Below are positions 63,495 through 64,000 of a stretch of 64,000 nt of DNA, piece after piece; the first letter of the stretch is position 1; every line of letters starts with the position of its first letter. Location: positions 81,263,740-81,327,739 of the forward strand of contig JAOWCC010000577.1 in NCBI GenBank assembly GCA_030867875.1. The letters run 5' to 3'. The position numbers were made by a program, and so were the translations under genes. The DNA comes from Actinernus sp. WN-2022. Taxonomy: Eukaryota; Cnidaria; Anthozoa; Actiniaria; Actinernidae. The notes under the pieces were generated by a model. The model was not told the DNA's origin, made no database searches, and was given only the letters and a program-made list of their open reading frames with translations.

Positions 63495-64000
63495 TGGATG
63501 CCTTGGTAGAACACATCCCATTCAACGCCCTAGTAGTCGGACCCACAAATTGTGGAAAAACAGCATTTCTCATAGAACAACTTCGTGGACCATTTCGTGG
63601 TAAATTCGACTATATCGTATTAGTTTGCCCCACATATGCCCATAACAACACCTATCGGGGATTTGCCCATAGAGATCCTCGTTTCTTCGTTATGTCACCC
63701 CCACAGGATGCTATCAATACTGCACTCCATGTTTGTTCCACATTTTGGAAAGGTACCAATACGCTATTGATACTCGATGATTGTGCTGCATCAAAGGATG
63801 TCGAAAGAAGAACCGACAAACTAGTGGAACTGGCCTTTTCTGCTCGTCACATAGGTATTTCTGTTTGGGTGCTCACCCAACAACTCACAAGTATCTGCAA
63901 ACCCTTTCGTGAAAACGTAACTATAGTAGTGACCTTTCATACGGCATCAGCTCTAGATGCTAAGGTCATATTTGAGGACTATGGTGGGGGGTTGGAGATG
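63494..64000 (+). CDS. Viral genome-packaging ATPase (A32/FtsK-like), 3' part beyond the window
   Basis: ATG at 63494 overlaps the capsid stop by 1 base (TGATG). 169 codons are open to the right edge. Walker A: VVGPTNCGKT at 14-23. Walker B: LLILDD at 91-96. A sensor-type VLTQQL follows near 126-131. These motifs in this order and spacing identify the FtsK/HerA-type ATPases that pump DNA into the capsids of Polintons, adintoviruses and nucleocytoplasmic large DNA viruses. Gene order capsid then ATPase supports this. No stop or frameshift in the visible part. Confidence 0.8.
   Translation, partial: MDALVEHIPFNALVVGPTNCGKTAFLIEQLRGPFRGKFDYIVLVCPTYAHNNTYRGFAHRDPRFFVMSPPQDAINTALHVCSTFWKGTNTLLILDDCAASKDVERRTDKLVELAFSARHIGISVWVLTQQLTSICKPFRENVTIVVTFHTASALDAKVIFEDYGGGLEM

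Larger units (their letters stand above)
55692..64000. mobile_element. Integrated Polinton/adintovirus-like DNA virus (left 8.3 kb; right part off the window)
   Basis: Ten tightly packed, mostly intronless genes on both strands, spaced by tens of bases and unlike the surrounding host DNA. Three identify the class: an A32/FtsK-type packaging ATPase, a major capsid protein frame of the Polinton/adintovirus type, and a candidate minor capsid protein. Some genes are intact and others broken, so this is a partly decayed endogenous copy. The integrase, DNA polymerase B and maturation protease usual in this group are not seen and would lie to the right. The left end near 55692 starts AGTAGTATATAATATGCCG; the other terminal repeat is outside the window. 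Confidence 0.8.

Overview
This window is AT-rich eukaryotic DNA, most likely from a cnidarian and probably an anthozoan such as a coral. That assignment rests on the gene families and repeat style, not on a marker gene. Split host exons with GT/AG borders are scattered among many palindromic MITEs, CR1/L2-type LINE fragments and tRNA-derived SINE pieces. No bacterial operon, CRISPR array or rRNA gene is visible.

Host genes all lie on the minus strand. Eight exons with mutually consistent splice phases (22594 down to 277) form a secreted protein with a MACPF (perforin-like) domain; the gene runs off the left edge. Two exons of a decayed paralogue lie at 54.9-54.6 kb and 44.2-43.9 kb. A last exon with a pentraxin/LamG-like fold lies at 39.25-38.88 kb and may belong to that paralogue or to another gene. 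A near-identical 4.08 kb tandem duplication (46.5-54.7 kb) ends inside the paralogue's exon.

Transposons fill most of the rest. The best preserved is a Ginger1-type DNA transposon (about 32.08-36.68 kb). Its five-exon gene is open over 701 codons and joins an HHCC zinc finger, a DD35E integrase core, a GPY/F domain, a Ulp1-type cysteine protease and a PHD finger. Others are a 5'-truncated LINE with an 852-codon frame (13.1-15.9 kb), a PIF/Harbinger-like element with TTA target duplications (8967-9885), a 1.7 kb element with about 200 bp inverted repeats (25.9-27.6 kb), several LINE relics, an LTR gag relic and at least a dozen hairpin MITEs.

The most interesting part is 55.69-64.0 kb, which continues past the right edge: an integrated double-stranded DNA virus of the Polinton/adintovirus type. 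It holds an A32/FtsK-like packaging ATPase, a double-jelly-roll-type major capsid protein frame, a candidate minor capsid protein, two membrane or coiled-coil virion-type proteins, a tail-anchored 587-residue protein, a TFIIB-like factor, an F-box/ankyrin protein and a small zinc-binding protein. Several genes carry stops or frameshifts while others remain open, so this is a partly decayed endogenous copy. Two classes of short promoter-like motif recur at viral starts: ATAAGGTATAT at regulatory-type genes, and TATATAT plus TTCAATA at structural genes in divergent pairs. Polymerase, integrase and protease genes are not in the window and would be expected to the right if this is a Polinton/adintovirus.
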